64,000 bases of DNA, taken from Leptospira sp. WS58.C1. Its GTDB lineage: Bacteria; Spirochaetota; Leptospiria; Leptospirales; Leptospiraceae. Where the stretch lies: contig NZ_CP162137.1 in NCBI RefSeq assembly GCF_040833995.1, positions 2,836,001 to 2,900,000 on the forward strand, in the 5' to 3' direction. Position numbers and translations under genes: made by a program. The notes under the pieces were generated by a model. The model did not search any database. It was not told the DNA's origin and worked only from the letters and a program-made list of their open reading frames with translations. Shown here piece after piece: positions 57,212-64,000 of this stretch. The stretch's first letter is position 1; the number at the start of each line of letters is the position of its first letter.

Positions 57212-58975
57212 ATGTCCACCATTGACTCGGAAGCCAGAAAATACAAAAGTCTACTGAACACGAGTACGATCCTAAACGCAAATTTAGACCTATACCAACT
57301 TCTACCATTGATCATGTTGTATTCCAAAGATCTGTTGGAAGCGGAAGCAAGCTCCCTTTTTCTTTTGGAGGAGAAAGACGGATTTTTATATTGTGAAGTT
57401 GCCTTGGGTGAAAAAGGTGAAATCATCCAAAAATATGCAAGACTGGAACCCGGACAGGGAATCGCAGGCTGGGTAGCCAAAGAAAAAAAGGCAATCGTCC
57501 TGGAAGATGCATATACGGACCCCAGATTCAATCCCGCCTTGGACCAAAAAACAGGATTTAGGACCAGATCACTTGCATGCGTCCCTCTATTCGTCCAGGA
57601 TAAAGTGATCGGAACTCTGGAAATACTGAACAAATCCGACAACAGAAGTTTCGAAACTTCGGATATAGAGGTGCTCAATTCCCTTTCCGAGATGGCTGCA
57701 ATCGCAATCAAAAATGCACAGGCTCATGAAACTCTGAAAAAGAGAGTATTGGAACTGCGATTACTTTACGAATTTGAAAAGTTAACCGTCGCGGAAAAGA
57801 GTATCAATGAATTAGGAAATTGGCTCTTAGACAAGGTGCTGGAATTTTTAGAAGCAAAAGCAGGTACCATTTACATAGCGGATCCAACGTTAGAAGTACT
57901 TCGTGTGCTGGCTGCCAGAGGAATCCCGGAAGAAGCGATCCACAATATACAGGTCCCTTACGGAGAAGGGATTTCAGGGTGGGTTGCGAATGAAAAACAA
58001 AGTTTGCTGATCCAAAATCTGGATGAAGATCCAAGATACGATAAAAGTGCTAAATACAAATTCGAAGCGAATTCACTTATCTCCGCCCCGTTATTATTCA
58101 GAGGGGAACTACTAGGAGTCATCAGCGTAAACAATAAATATTCAGGATTTGCATTCACGCATGCAGATCTAGAAATGCTGGGTGCGATCGCAAATAGGCT
58201 AAGTGTCACCATTAAAAATGCAAACCTATTCCATAAAGTCCTGGATACCGACAGAGAATTAAAACGGGCCAGAGAAGTGATGCACAAGATACTTCCTTCC
58301 AGCCTTCCTTACATTGGAGGCCTGGAATTCGGAGTGCAACATATTCCGTACGATAATGTCGGCGGAGATTTTTATAATATTCTTAAATTAGACGAGAATC
58401 GTAGTGCTGTTCTGATCGCGGACGTTTCCGGTCATGGCCTTTCCGCTTCCGTCGTTGCCACAGTCATTCATACGATCGTAAGCACCTTCGACTCGGAGAC
58501 ATTAGGAAGCCCTTCCAAATTTTTCACGGCGCTTAACTATGCATTGTATAATAAATTAGCGGGGAATTTTCTCACCGCATTTTATGGAATCATCCATACA
58601 GGTACAAATACTTTATCCTATACTAATGCAGGCCATAATCCTCCTATCTTGTACAGAAAATCGGAAGGAAATTCCTTACATCTGGAAACCAAAGGAAAGT
58701 TAGTTGGAGTGATCCCGGACCTATTCTTTGAAGAATATGTAACTTCTTTCCAGCCACAAGACAGATTGGTATTATATACGGATGGACTTACTGAACATTC
58801 CAACTCGGAGAGAACAAGAAGATATAGCGAAGATTTGCTCACCTTAGCGGTCCGAAACCATTCTCAGGCCCATTCTGCGGAAGCTGCGGAAAGTTTGATT
58901 AAAGAGTGCAGGACCTATTGTCATAGATCCGATTTCGAAGACGATGTTACTCTTTTGATCGTGGATAGAGTTTGA
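57212..58975 (+). CDS. Dual-GAF SpoIIE-type protein phosphatase
   Basis: The 587-residue cytoplasmic protein has two GAF domains (about residues 15-170 and 185-345), each with LEPGQGIAGWVAKE- or VPYGEGISGWVANE-type motifs, then a SpoIIE/RsbU phosphatase domain (about 375-585). The catalytic region shows VGGDFYNI, ADVSGHGLSASVVA, NAGHNPPILYR and EDDVTLLIVD with the metal-binding aspartates. It probably senses a small ligand and dephosphorylates a STAS partner. ATG 57212 is preferred; a TTG at 57173 adds 13 residues. Confidence 0.9.
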   Translation: MSTIDSEARKYKSLLNTSTILNANLDLYQLLPLIMLYSKDLLEAEASSLFLLEEKDGFLYCEVALGEKGEIIQKYARLEPGQGIAGWVAKEKKAIVLEDAYTDPRFNPALDQKTGFRTRSLACVPLFVQDKVIGTLEILNKSDNRSFETSDIEVLNSLSEMAAIAIKNAQAHETLKKRVLELRLLYEFEKLTVAEKSINELGNWLLDKVLEFLEAKAGTIYIADPTLEVLRVLAARGIPEEAIHNIQVPYGEGISGWVANEKQSLLIQNLDEDPRYDKSAKYKFEANSLISAPLLFRGELLGVISVNNKYSGFAFTHADLEMLGAIANRLSVTIKNANLFHKVLDTDRELKRAREVMHKILPSSLPYIGGLEFGVQHIPYDNVGGDFYNILKLDENRSAVLIADVSGHGLSASVVATVIHTIVSTFDSETLGSPSKFFTALNYALYNKLAGNFLTAFYGIIHTGTNTLSYTNAGHNPPILYRKSEGNSLHLETKGKLVGVIPDLFFEEYVTSFQPQDRLVLYTDGLTEHSNSERTRRYSEDLLTLAVRNHSQAHSAEAAESLIKECRTYCHRSDFEDDVTLLIVDRV

Positions 58976-59055
58976 GATCATATCTTTACTTCCGTATTCG
59001 ATCAGTGCGAAGGATACAGCCTATCAGTTTTTAAAACTCGGAACTCACTGCAGAT

Positions 59056-60201
59056 TTATAATTTAGAAAACCTGGTAATCGCTTCCGGAACAATTCCGAA
59101 AACATGATCCATGGCGGCAAGTCTCCAGTCCTCCCGGCTCGGATAGAACATTTGTTTAAATTCTTCCCTCACCTTATCCGCTTCTAATTCCGACCTGGAA
59201 CCGTGAAATCGGATACGATTCTCGCTGATCATCAAAAAACTCCCGCGGATAGCTCCCATCACATTCAAATTTCCGAATGTTCCCAGTTCCACTGTGATCG
59301 GGAAAAGATCCTTTTCTTTCGCAAAAATTTTACCGAAGAAGTCCGTAAAATCCCCGGAGGTCCGATAAAAATCCTCCTCTCCTTCGTTTAAAAGAAGACC
59401 GAAATCACCGAAAACTTTTTTGAGATTTTTGTCCGTTTTCGAACCGCTTTCGGCATTATGCATTAGACTAAGACCATTTTTAGCCCCATAACCCGTATGG
59501 AAGTCCAAGATCAAAATACGATCGTAAGGTTTTAAGATTTTTTTAAAATATTTTCTTAAAACTCGAACCACAGGTTCGGGTTTTCTGCCTCCGTAATAGA
59601 TCCCCTTTGGAAATTCATATTGCCCGTTTACTGCCGCATCCAAAACATATTTAGCGCCAAAGCGGATTACAACGCCTAAAAATCGGATAATGAAAAACAT
59701 ATACTCAAATAAAAAAGATCCGAACTCGGAAGAAGGATTTAAAAAACTCCGGATCTTTCTATACTTTTTGTTTTTGAACTTCTTGTGTAGTTTCTCTCTT
59801 TTTAAAGCAAAGTTTCGGTTTAGATCCACATTCCTTTCGTTCACTCGCATAAAGTTCTTGAAACCGTGTGCATTGATACCATGTAAGATTAAAAAGTCGG
59901 AATTTTTAGGAAGTTTATAAGAACTTTTTTCATCTAGTAAGAACTCCTCAATCCATCGGCGTTGGAATGCGGATCCCGCAAATCCTTCTATGCCGTGAAT
60001 GCCGGAACTCATGATGACCAGACGTTTTGCGGTTTTTTTCCTTTCTCCTAAATAATACACATCCAATTCTCCCCCGTCCTTCGGGATCTCCAGACATTCA
60101 TAGTTGAAACGGGCAAACTTGGATCTTAACTGCTTTCTGTAGGATAAGAAGGCCTTTCTACAGGCTTCATAGGTTTCCAAATAGTACGATAATACGTCCA
60201 C
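59056..60201 (-). CDS. DUF2817 / M14-like zinc carboxypeptidase-related protein
   Basis: The 381-residue protein matches DUF2817, a branch of the M14 zinc-peptidase fold. SSGIHGIEGFAGSAFQ near residue 66 supplies the HxxE zinc motif, ILHGINAHGF and NVDLNRNF follow near residue 120, and LDFHTGYGAKNG near residue 240 gives the third zinc His. The start is GTG 60201; no ATG is in frame. No signal peptide was seen, so it is cytoplasmic. The substrate is unknown. Confidence 0.88.
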   Translation of the reverse strand: MDVLSYYLETYEACRKAFLSYRKQLRSKFARFNYECLEIPKDGGELDVYYLGERKKTAKRLVIMSSGIHGIEGFAGSAFQRRWIEEFLLDEKSSYKLPKNSDFLILHGINAHGFKNFMRVNERNVDLNRNFALKREKLHKKFKNKKYRKIRSFLNPSSEFGSFLFEYMFFIIRFLGVVIRFGAKYVLDAAVNGQYEFPKGIYYGGRKPEPVVRVLRKYFKKILKPYDRILILDFHTGYGAKNGLSLMHNAESGSKTDKNLKKVFGDFGLLLNEGEEDFYRTSGDFTDFFGKIFAKEKDLFPITVELGTFGNLNVMGAIRGSFLMISENRIRFHGSRSELEADKVREEFKQMFYPSREDWRLAAMDHVFGIVPEAITRFSKL

Positions 60202-60656
60202 TGAATCACGAACATACTTAACGGCAGTTTCAGGTCGAAAAAAAAATCTTTCTTTTAGATTACGATTCGATGAATCTTAAACCTCTATTATTAAGTTTGA
60301 TCGGATCTAACCCTACACTCCCGAACCCATAATTATAATCAGAAAGATAGACCGAAACACCGTATGATCGCCACAAAGGAGCAAGTTCCACCAGCGAATA
60401 CCCCACATTCAAACAAGATTGATATTTCATTATAGTATTATAATATACTAATTATTCAGATGGAAAACTCTACGGATCCATTACTTTCGTAATACATAAA
60501 ATAAAAATAGGATTTAACCCTTAAGAACTACGAACCTAAATTTATTATTAATCGATCGTTATATTACATGATGTTTTTTTAAAATAAATTTTCAACTGTG
60601 ATGAAATGTGAGATCACCTCGGGGTGTCTAACCTAGTACCTTAAGGAGGTATGAAC
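60202..60656. other. 455-nt A/T-rich intergenic region
   Basis: It contains a possible small minus-strand frame (60260-60430, listed separately), an inverted repeat TAGTAT-N6-ATACTA (60433-60450) with TATAAT at its centre, and a TATATT (60560-60565) lacking a convincing -35. The right end has a strong ribosome site (AAGGAGG) for the gene at 60657. Confidence 0.6.
60260..60430 (-). CDS. Possible small or remnant protein, 56 aa
   Basis: A frame from ATG 60430 to TAA at 60260 reads with an amino-acid mix that looks coding (NYGFGSVGLDPIKLNNRGLR near the end, aromatic residues regularly placed). There is no ribosome site, and a stop lies about seven codons upstream of the ATG. It could be a genuine small protein, or the eroded C-terminus of a lost gene. 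It sits about 60 nt upstream of the DUF2817 gene on the same strand. Confidence 0.25.
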   Translation of the reverse strand: MKYQSCLNVGYSLVELAPLWRSYGVSVYLSDYNYGFGSVGLDPIKLNNRGLRFIES

Positions 60657-60941
60657 ATGGATACAGTGACCATCTTCGCATTAGCGCTTTTGGCTGTTCC
60701 TGTGTTTGCCCGGTTTGCCCGAGTATCCAAGGATGCGATGAATCGCTATCACCTAATCGGATTGGGAGGTCTTTTCCTAATTCTTGGTGAGGCTACGAAG
60801 ATTACTGCGGCTAAAGTAACGCCTATAGCAGCAGTTCTTCCTATGATTGACATCGCAACTGCGATCCTAGCTTACGCGGGGGTACTTTTCGGGGTAGTAT
60901 GGCTGTCGCTCTACTACGTCAAACACCCGAACGAAATCTAA
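60657..60941 (+). CDS. Small three-helix membrane protein, 94 aa
   Basis: The protein has three hydrophobic segments (about residues 2-20, 32-50 and 62-86) with a basic loop [14 protein letters not shown] between the first two, and ends KHPNEI. No family is recognised. ATG 60657 stands 7 nt after AGGAGG; the ATG at 60651 is too close to it. A strong terminator follows 29 nt after the stop, so this is a single-gene transcript, apparently well expressed. Confidence 0.85.
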   Translation: MDTVTIFALALLAVPVFARFARVSKDAMNRYHLIGLGGLFLILGEATKITAAKVTPIAAVLPMIDIATAILAYAGVLFGVVWLSLYYVKHPNEI

Positions 60942-60970
60942 AAAGAATCCTCCTATTTGAAAAGGAATGG

Positions 60971-60997
60971 AAGGCGGGACATGTTCCCGCCTTTTTT
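60971..60997 (+). terminator. Strong rho-independent terminator
   Basis: AAGGCGGGA (60971-60979) pairs with TCCCGCCTT (60985-60993), a 9-bp perfect stem with a 5-nt loop, followed by a T run to 60997. It ends the small membrane-protein transcript. Confidence 0.9.
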
Positions 60998-61035
60998 AGT
61001 TGGAAAAGATAAAAGGAGAATTATCTCTGTTATCC

Positions 61036-61701
61036 GTGAGCCTAGAATTCAAACGCCCGGATACCAAACATTCCATCCTATACGTTGCCGATCCGATTTG
61101 TGCCTGGTGTTACGGTTTCTCCCCCGTTTTTGAAAAGATCAGGGAAAAATACTCCGACAAGATAGAATTCACATTAGTACTTGGCGGATTAAAATACGGA
61201 CCGGAGGTGGAAAATTTTTCGGATGCAGAGGTTACTGAAAAACTAAAATACCTCTGGAAAGAGGTGGAACGAATCTCTAAAAGAAGTTTCCACTACGATA
61301 TACTCCAAAATCGAAGTATAAAATACGATTCCGAGCCGGGCTCCAGAGCAGTCATCACAGCCCAAAGGATCAATCCTAGTATATCATTTGCCTTTTTAGA
61401 TAAACTTTTAGAAAATTTTCATTCCAAAGGAAAGGATCCTGGCGATTTCGAAACATATTCGGAGATCGCGTCCGAACTTTCTTTGCCTTTAGATGAATTC
61501 AAGGAATTGTATGATAGAGAAGAAACACTTATGGAAACCAGAAACGATTTTAATTACGGATACATTTTAGGCGTAACCGGATTTCCTTGTCTGGTATTTT
61601 CGGACGGTTTGGATAGGGGGATCTTGGTAAAAGGGTATTCTTCCTTTCAAGAAGTGGACGGACTATTGGGGGATTATTTCAGATCGATAGGACAATATTA
61701 A
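61036..61701 (+). CDS. DsbA-family thioredoxin-like protein
   Basis: The 221-residue protein has a thioredoxin fold with helical insertion, as in DsbA/FrnE-like (COG3531) proteins. YVADPICAWCYGFSPVF supplies the CAWC redox pair near residue 26, and GVTGFPCLVF has the cis-Pro. No signal peptide is present, so it should work in the cytoplasm. The start is uncertain: TTG 61000 lies in the terminator tail, CTG 61027 has the best spacing from AAGGAG (8 nt), GTG 61036 is used here. It needs its own promoter because a terminator precedes it. Confidence 0.83.
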   Translation: MSLEFKRPDTKHSILYVADPICAWCYGFSPVFEKIREKYSDKIEFTLVLGGLKYGPEVENFSDAEVTEKLKYLWKEVERISKRSFHYDILQNRSIKYDSEPGSRAVITAQRINPSISFAFLDKLLENFHSKGKDPGDFETYSEIASELSLPLDEFKELYDREETLMETRNDFNYGYILGVTGFPCLVFSDGLDRGILVKGYSSFQEVDGLLGDYFRSIGQY

Positions 61702-61727
61702 AAAATCAGGACGAGTTTCCTCGTCCT
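61702..61727 (-). terminator. Terminator between convergent DsbA-like and dehydrogenase genes
   Basis: AGGACGAG (61708-61715) and CTCGTCCT (61720-61727) form a perfect 8-bp stem with a 4-nt loop. On the minus strand it is followed by GATTTTTT, so it ends the dehydrogenase transcript; it may also slow plus-strand transcription. Confidence 0.8.
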
Positions 61728-61743
61728 TGAGTGCCAATGTACG

Positions 61744-62766
61744 TTATCTGACAACGATCAATTTAGTCTCCTCTTCGAGGAAAGCATCCGCAGCTTCCGA
61801 CCAGGATGCTTTACGTGTAGTGACCTTTGAAGGATCGAAACCTTCTTCCTCTACCAATCTCAAAATTTCCGGGATCCATTCTCTGGATCTAACTCTGCCC
61901 AACCGAATAGTGGCACCATTATTATATAATTCTAAATAAGGGATGGGGATACTATTGGTCCAGAAAATGGAAGCCGATCCGAATTCCCCTTCTATTCCGA
62001 GAGATCTAAGACCGCAATCCCAACCTTCCGCCGTTCCGTTTGCATCCGCGACGATATCGAACTTACCGAAACTTTTCGGAAAGGAAGTCACCTGTTCCAC
62101 TTTCACTCCGTAAGATTCGGCGATCTCTAAACGTTTTTTATCCATGTCCACATATACAAGGTCCTCGGCACCCATATGTTTTGCAAGAGCCGCAGTATAT
62201 AAGCCTATACTAGAAGCAAAACCTCCCAGCACTAACACGGATCTATTTTTGTTTTGTTTGAGATGAATGCCGACTAACTTCCATGCTTCGACGATATTAT
62301 CGCTTATGCTTGCGATCGCCGCTGGATCGGTCTGATTCGAAAAAGGGATCAACATCTCTCTTGCATAAGGAACTAAAACGGAATCGGAGATCGCGCCGCC
62401 GAATTCTTTCGCACCTTTCCCCATTCCATAAGCGCTTGTATGAGGAACAGTACTGCAACTTTTAGTCAGACCTGTTTCACAATTCGCACAATGACCGCAG
62501 GAAATCTGGAATGGAATCGCAACCCGAGTCCCTTTTGGAAAAAGAGAAGCCAATTCCTCGCTTGTTTCTAGAATTTCCCCCACAAACTCATGGCCCAAAG
62601 GAAAGGGAGGACGAAATATTGTCTGCCCTCTCAAAATAGGAAGATCCAAATCGCATCTGGCAACCGCCAAGGGACGGACCAAGGCCTGGTTCGGCCCGGA
62701 AAGTTTAGGATCCGGGACTTCTTCCCATTCTACCCGATTTCTTTTAGAAAATAACAATTGTTGCAT
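61744..62766 (-). CDS. Zinc-dependent medium-chain alcohol dehydrogenase-like protein
   Basis: The 340-residue protein is a medium-chain dehydrogenase. Catalytic zinc ligands are the Cys in ARCDLD and the His/Glu of PLGHEFVGE near residue 60; structural zinc ligands are the four cysteines of CGHCANCETGLTKSC near residue 93. The nucleotide domain shows VLVLGGFASSIGLYTA. The substrate is unknown. ATG 62766 has GGAGG 6 nt upstream, so the longer frame to 62787 is not used. It is divergent from a TetR gene and preceded by a matching operator. Confidence 0.9.
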   Translation of the reverse strand: MQQLLFSKRNRVEWEEVPDPKLSGPNQALVRPLAVARCDLDLPILRGQTIFRPPFPLGHEFVGEILETSEELASLFPKGTRVAIPFQISCGHCANCETGLTKSCSTVPHTSAYGMGKGAKEFGGAISDSVLVPYAREMLIPFSNQTDPAAIASISDNIVEAWKLVGIHLKQNKNRSVLVLGGFASSIGLYTAALAKHMGAEDLVYVDMDKKRLEIAESYGVKVEQVTSFPKSFGKFDIVADANGTAEGWDCGLRSLGIEGEFGSASIFWTNSIPIPYLELYNNGATIRLGRVRSREWIPEILRLVEEEGFDPSKVTTRKASWSEAADAFLEEETKLIVVR

Positions 62767-62778
62767 GGCTGTCCTCCA

Positions 62779-62796
62779 ATAGACCAATCAGTCTAT
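62779..62796. promoter_or_regulatory. TetR operator 1, dehydrogenase side
   Basis: ATAGACCAATCAGTCTAT is a 6-6-6 perfect inverted repeat that ends 13 nt before the dehydrogenase start codon. It shares the TAGAC-N6-GTCTA core with operator 2 and resembles known TetR-family boxes such as that of NemR. Confidence 0.75.
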
Positions 62797-62821
62797 CTAC
62801 GAATCGTCCTCATAAAAATAG

Positions 62822-62841
62822 GATAGACCAGTTAGTCTATC
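62822..62841. promoter_or_regulatory. TetR operator 2, regulator side
   Basis: GATAGAC (62822-62828) and GTCTATC (62835-62841) form a perfect 7-6-7 inverted repeat, 16 nt before the tetR start codon. With operator 1 it suggests one repressor controlling both divergent genes. Confidence 0.75.
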
Positions 62842-62857
62842 ATTTTATTTTAGTCCG

Positions 62858-63463
62858 ATGAGCAAACGAAAACCGGAACCGGTCTCTGGAGAAGGTCCTT
62901 TCGAAAGGATAGCATCCACCGCCGTTCGTTTGATGTATTCTCAAGGTTATGCGGGAACTTCCATCAATCAGGTAATCGACGAGTCGGAGTCGCATAAGGC
63001 AAGTTTTTATAGATATTTCCAAACTAAAGAAGACCTGGGAAAAGAATACCTAGAGCGCCAAGGCAAGGATTTTCGAGAAGGCTGGGAACGTCTGATGGAG
63101 AGATCCGCAACTCCGGAAGAGTTTGTGCACAGATGGATGGCTCTTTTAAAAAAACAAGTCAAGTCCGGAAAGTATTTCGGATGTCCTCTCGCTCGATTTA
63201 TGGGAAGTTTAGATAAACCCGAACGGGACCTGGCGGAAAGAAGTTCTTCCGTATTAGGGTCTTGGATCTCCTGTTTAGAAAACTATTTTGAAAAAAATAA
63301 GAGGGCTTCTTTCCTTCCTCCAAACTTCGATTCCAGAAAGAAGGCGGAACTTTTTTTAAAACTATTTCAGGGAAATTCGCAGTTTTATGTGATGACCCAT
63401 GATCCAAAATATTTTAACGAATTGGAAGAGGAAATGCTTTCCGCATTAAAGAAAGTATTATAG
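62858..63463 (+). CDS. TetR-family transcriptional regulator
   Basis: The 201-residue protein has an N-terminal TetR helix-turn-helix (about residues 15-60): IASTAVRLMYSQGYAGTSIN then ESHKASFYRYFQTKEDL, with the typical F-Y-x-Y-F. A ligand-binding C-terminal domain of the usual size follows, with KYFGCPLARFMGSL like the YxAF-type regulators. It probably represses itself and the divergent dehydrogenase through the two operators between them. The inducer is likely an aldehyde, alcohol or similar compound handled by the dehydrogenase. Confidence 0.93.
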   Translation: MSKRKPEPVSGEGPFERIASTAVRLMYSQGYAGTSINQVIDESESHKASFYRYFQTKEDLGKEYLERQGKDFREGWERLMERSATPEEFVHRWMALLKKQVKSGKYFGCPLARFMGSLDKPERDLAERSSSVLGSWISCLENYFEKNKRASFLPPNFDSRKKAELFLKLFQGNSQFYVMTHDPKYFNELEEEMLSALKKVL

Positions 63464-63469
63464 AAATCT

Positions 63470-63648
63470 AAACTATAATCTATCTCAAAAACTTCTGTAA
63501 AATAGTCTCCTGGGGTGGACTCTCTGCCCGAGAGCGAAGCCAGGATGGCGAAGCGACCCGGAGGTTTGCACAGGAGGTGCAAGCGAAGGGGAGGGCAGAG
63601 AGTCCACCCCAGGCTACGTTAAAGCATTTCAGAGATAGTTTATAGTTT
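63470..63648. repeat. Nested inverted-repeat element, about 179 bp
   Basis: Outer arms 63470-63486 and 63632-63648 are inverted copies (16 of 17 match). Inner arms 63509-63529 and 63593-63613 are perfect 21-bp inverted copies. Within the 63-nt centre GCGAAGC occurs twice (63534-63540, 63548-63554) and TTGCAC-AGGAG-GTGCAA (63566-63582) makes a small hairpin. The outer right arm overlaps the cysE stop codon. It lies between convergent genes. It resembles a MITE-like or transcript-ending repeat; no transposase is present. Confidence 0.8.
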
Positions 63649-64000
63649 TGTCTTTTTAAGTGAGATCCTTACCTTCTTCCCTTTTAAGCGGACAATCTTT
63701 CCGGGAGCTCCAACTACAGTACAATCGTCCGGAATATCATGATCGATGACCACTGCTTCCGCACCTATCTTCACATTATTACCTACATGCACCGGACCTA
63801 AAATTGTTGCCCTAGCGCCGATGAGTACATTGTTTCCTACGGTAGGATGACGTTTACCTTGGTAATTCCCTGTTCCACCCAAGGTGACCCCGTGAAATAA
63901 GATACAATCGTCCCCTATTTCCGCAGTCCCGCCTATAACGATCCCCATCCCGTGATCTATAAATAATCCTTTTCCGATCTTTGCACCTGGATGTATCTCG
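63640..64000 (-). CDS. cysE: Serine O-acetyltransferase (CysE), C-terminal part, cut by window edge
   Basis: The visible ~119 residues are a left-handed beta-helix acyltransferase. [20 protein letters not shown] leads into [22 protein letters not shown], with the catalytic His pair of CysE, then [21 protein letters not shown] and the closing VVGAPGKIV. CysE makes O-acetylserine for cysteine synthesis. The frame is open past the right end of the window, so the N-terminal helical domain is not seen. The stop codon lies inside the outer arm of the adjacent repeat element. Confidence 0.9.
   Translation of the reverse strand, partial: EIHPGAKIGKGLFIDHGMGIVIGGTAEIGDDCILFHGVTLGGTGNYQGKRHPTVGNNVLIGARATILGPVHVGNNVKIGAEAVVIDHDIPDDCTVVGAPGKIVRLKGKKVRISLKKTKL

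Noticed and set aside
57178..57711. 177-codon open frame antisense to the GAF-SpoIIE gene
   Set aside because: It mirrors the GAF domain codons and shows no domain, signal or ribosome site.

Overview
The window reads as a chromosomal segment of a Leptospira species (Spirochaetes). This rests on recognising the proteins: a futalosine-pathway MqnA, many GAF/SpoIIE phosphatases, lipoproteins with loose lipoboxes, and frequent TTG/GTG starts. Base composition looks mid-40s % GC by eye, not counted. That would fit one of the more GC-rich, non-interrogans members of the genus better than L. interrogans, but this is inference. No rRNA, tRNA, insertion sequence, prophage or CRISPR array was found.

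Left part (0-12.8 kb) is housekeeping: an unknown spirochaetal protein with a cysteine-free nitrilase-like partner; a DUF485/acetate-symporter pair; a tight minus-strand operon (oxidoreductase, ABC1 kinase, lspA, cyclic-nucleotide sensor, AI-2E permease); then murF-purE-purK on the plus strand. From 12.9 to 23.3 kb lies a visibly more A/T-rich minus-strand cluster for surface glycan or lipid-linked glycan modification: SGNH acyltransferase, HTTM-like protein plus partner, LPG-synthase-type flippase-like protein, asparagine-synthase-like amidotransferase, polysaccharide pyruvyl transferase, GT4 and GT2. It sits directly between murF-purEK and the rest of the division/cell-wall (dcw) cluster: rsmH-ftsL-murE-mraY-ftsW-murG-murC (23.4-31.1 kb), which lacks ftsI and murD here.

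The middle (31.4-46.2 kb) is sensory and metabolic: two tandem methyl-accepting chemotaxis proteins facing a STAS-CheR-rhodanese operon, mqnA, a repeat-rich convergent spacer, a lipoprotein, an ammonium transporter, a GAF-SpoIIE-TPR phosphatase, a hydrolase, an FGGY kinase and a host-attachment-family protein.

The most coherent system is the 46.7-54.6 kb heme-acquisition operon: an unknown lipoprotein, an HmuY-family heme-binding lipoprotein, a TonB-dependent receptor, HmuT, HmuU, HmuV and HmuS, in one seven-gene run. Three palindromic TGAG...CTCA sites upstream are the best candidate iron- or heme-responsive operators.

The right part (54.6-64 kb) holds a DoxX-like protein, a MORN lipoprotein, a metallophosphoesterase, a second SpoIIE phosphatase, a DUF2817 peptidase-like protein, a small membrane protein, a DsbA-like protein, and a divergent dehydrogenase/TetR pair with two matching operators. 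It ends with a nested inverted-repeat element of about 180 bp next to a cysE cut by the window edge.
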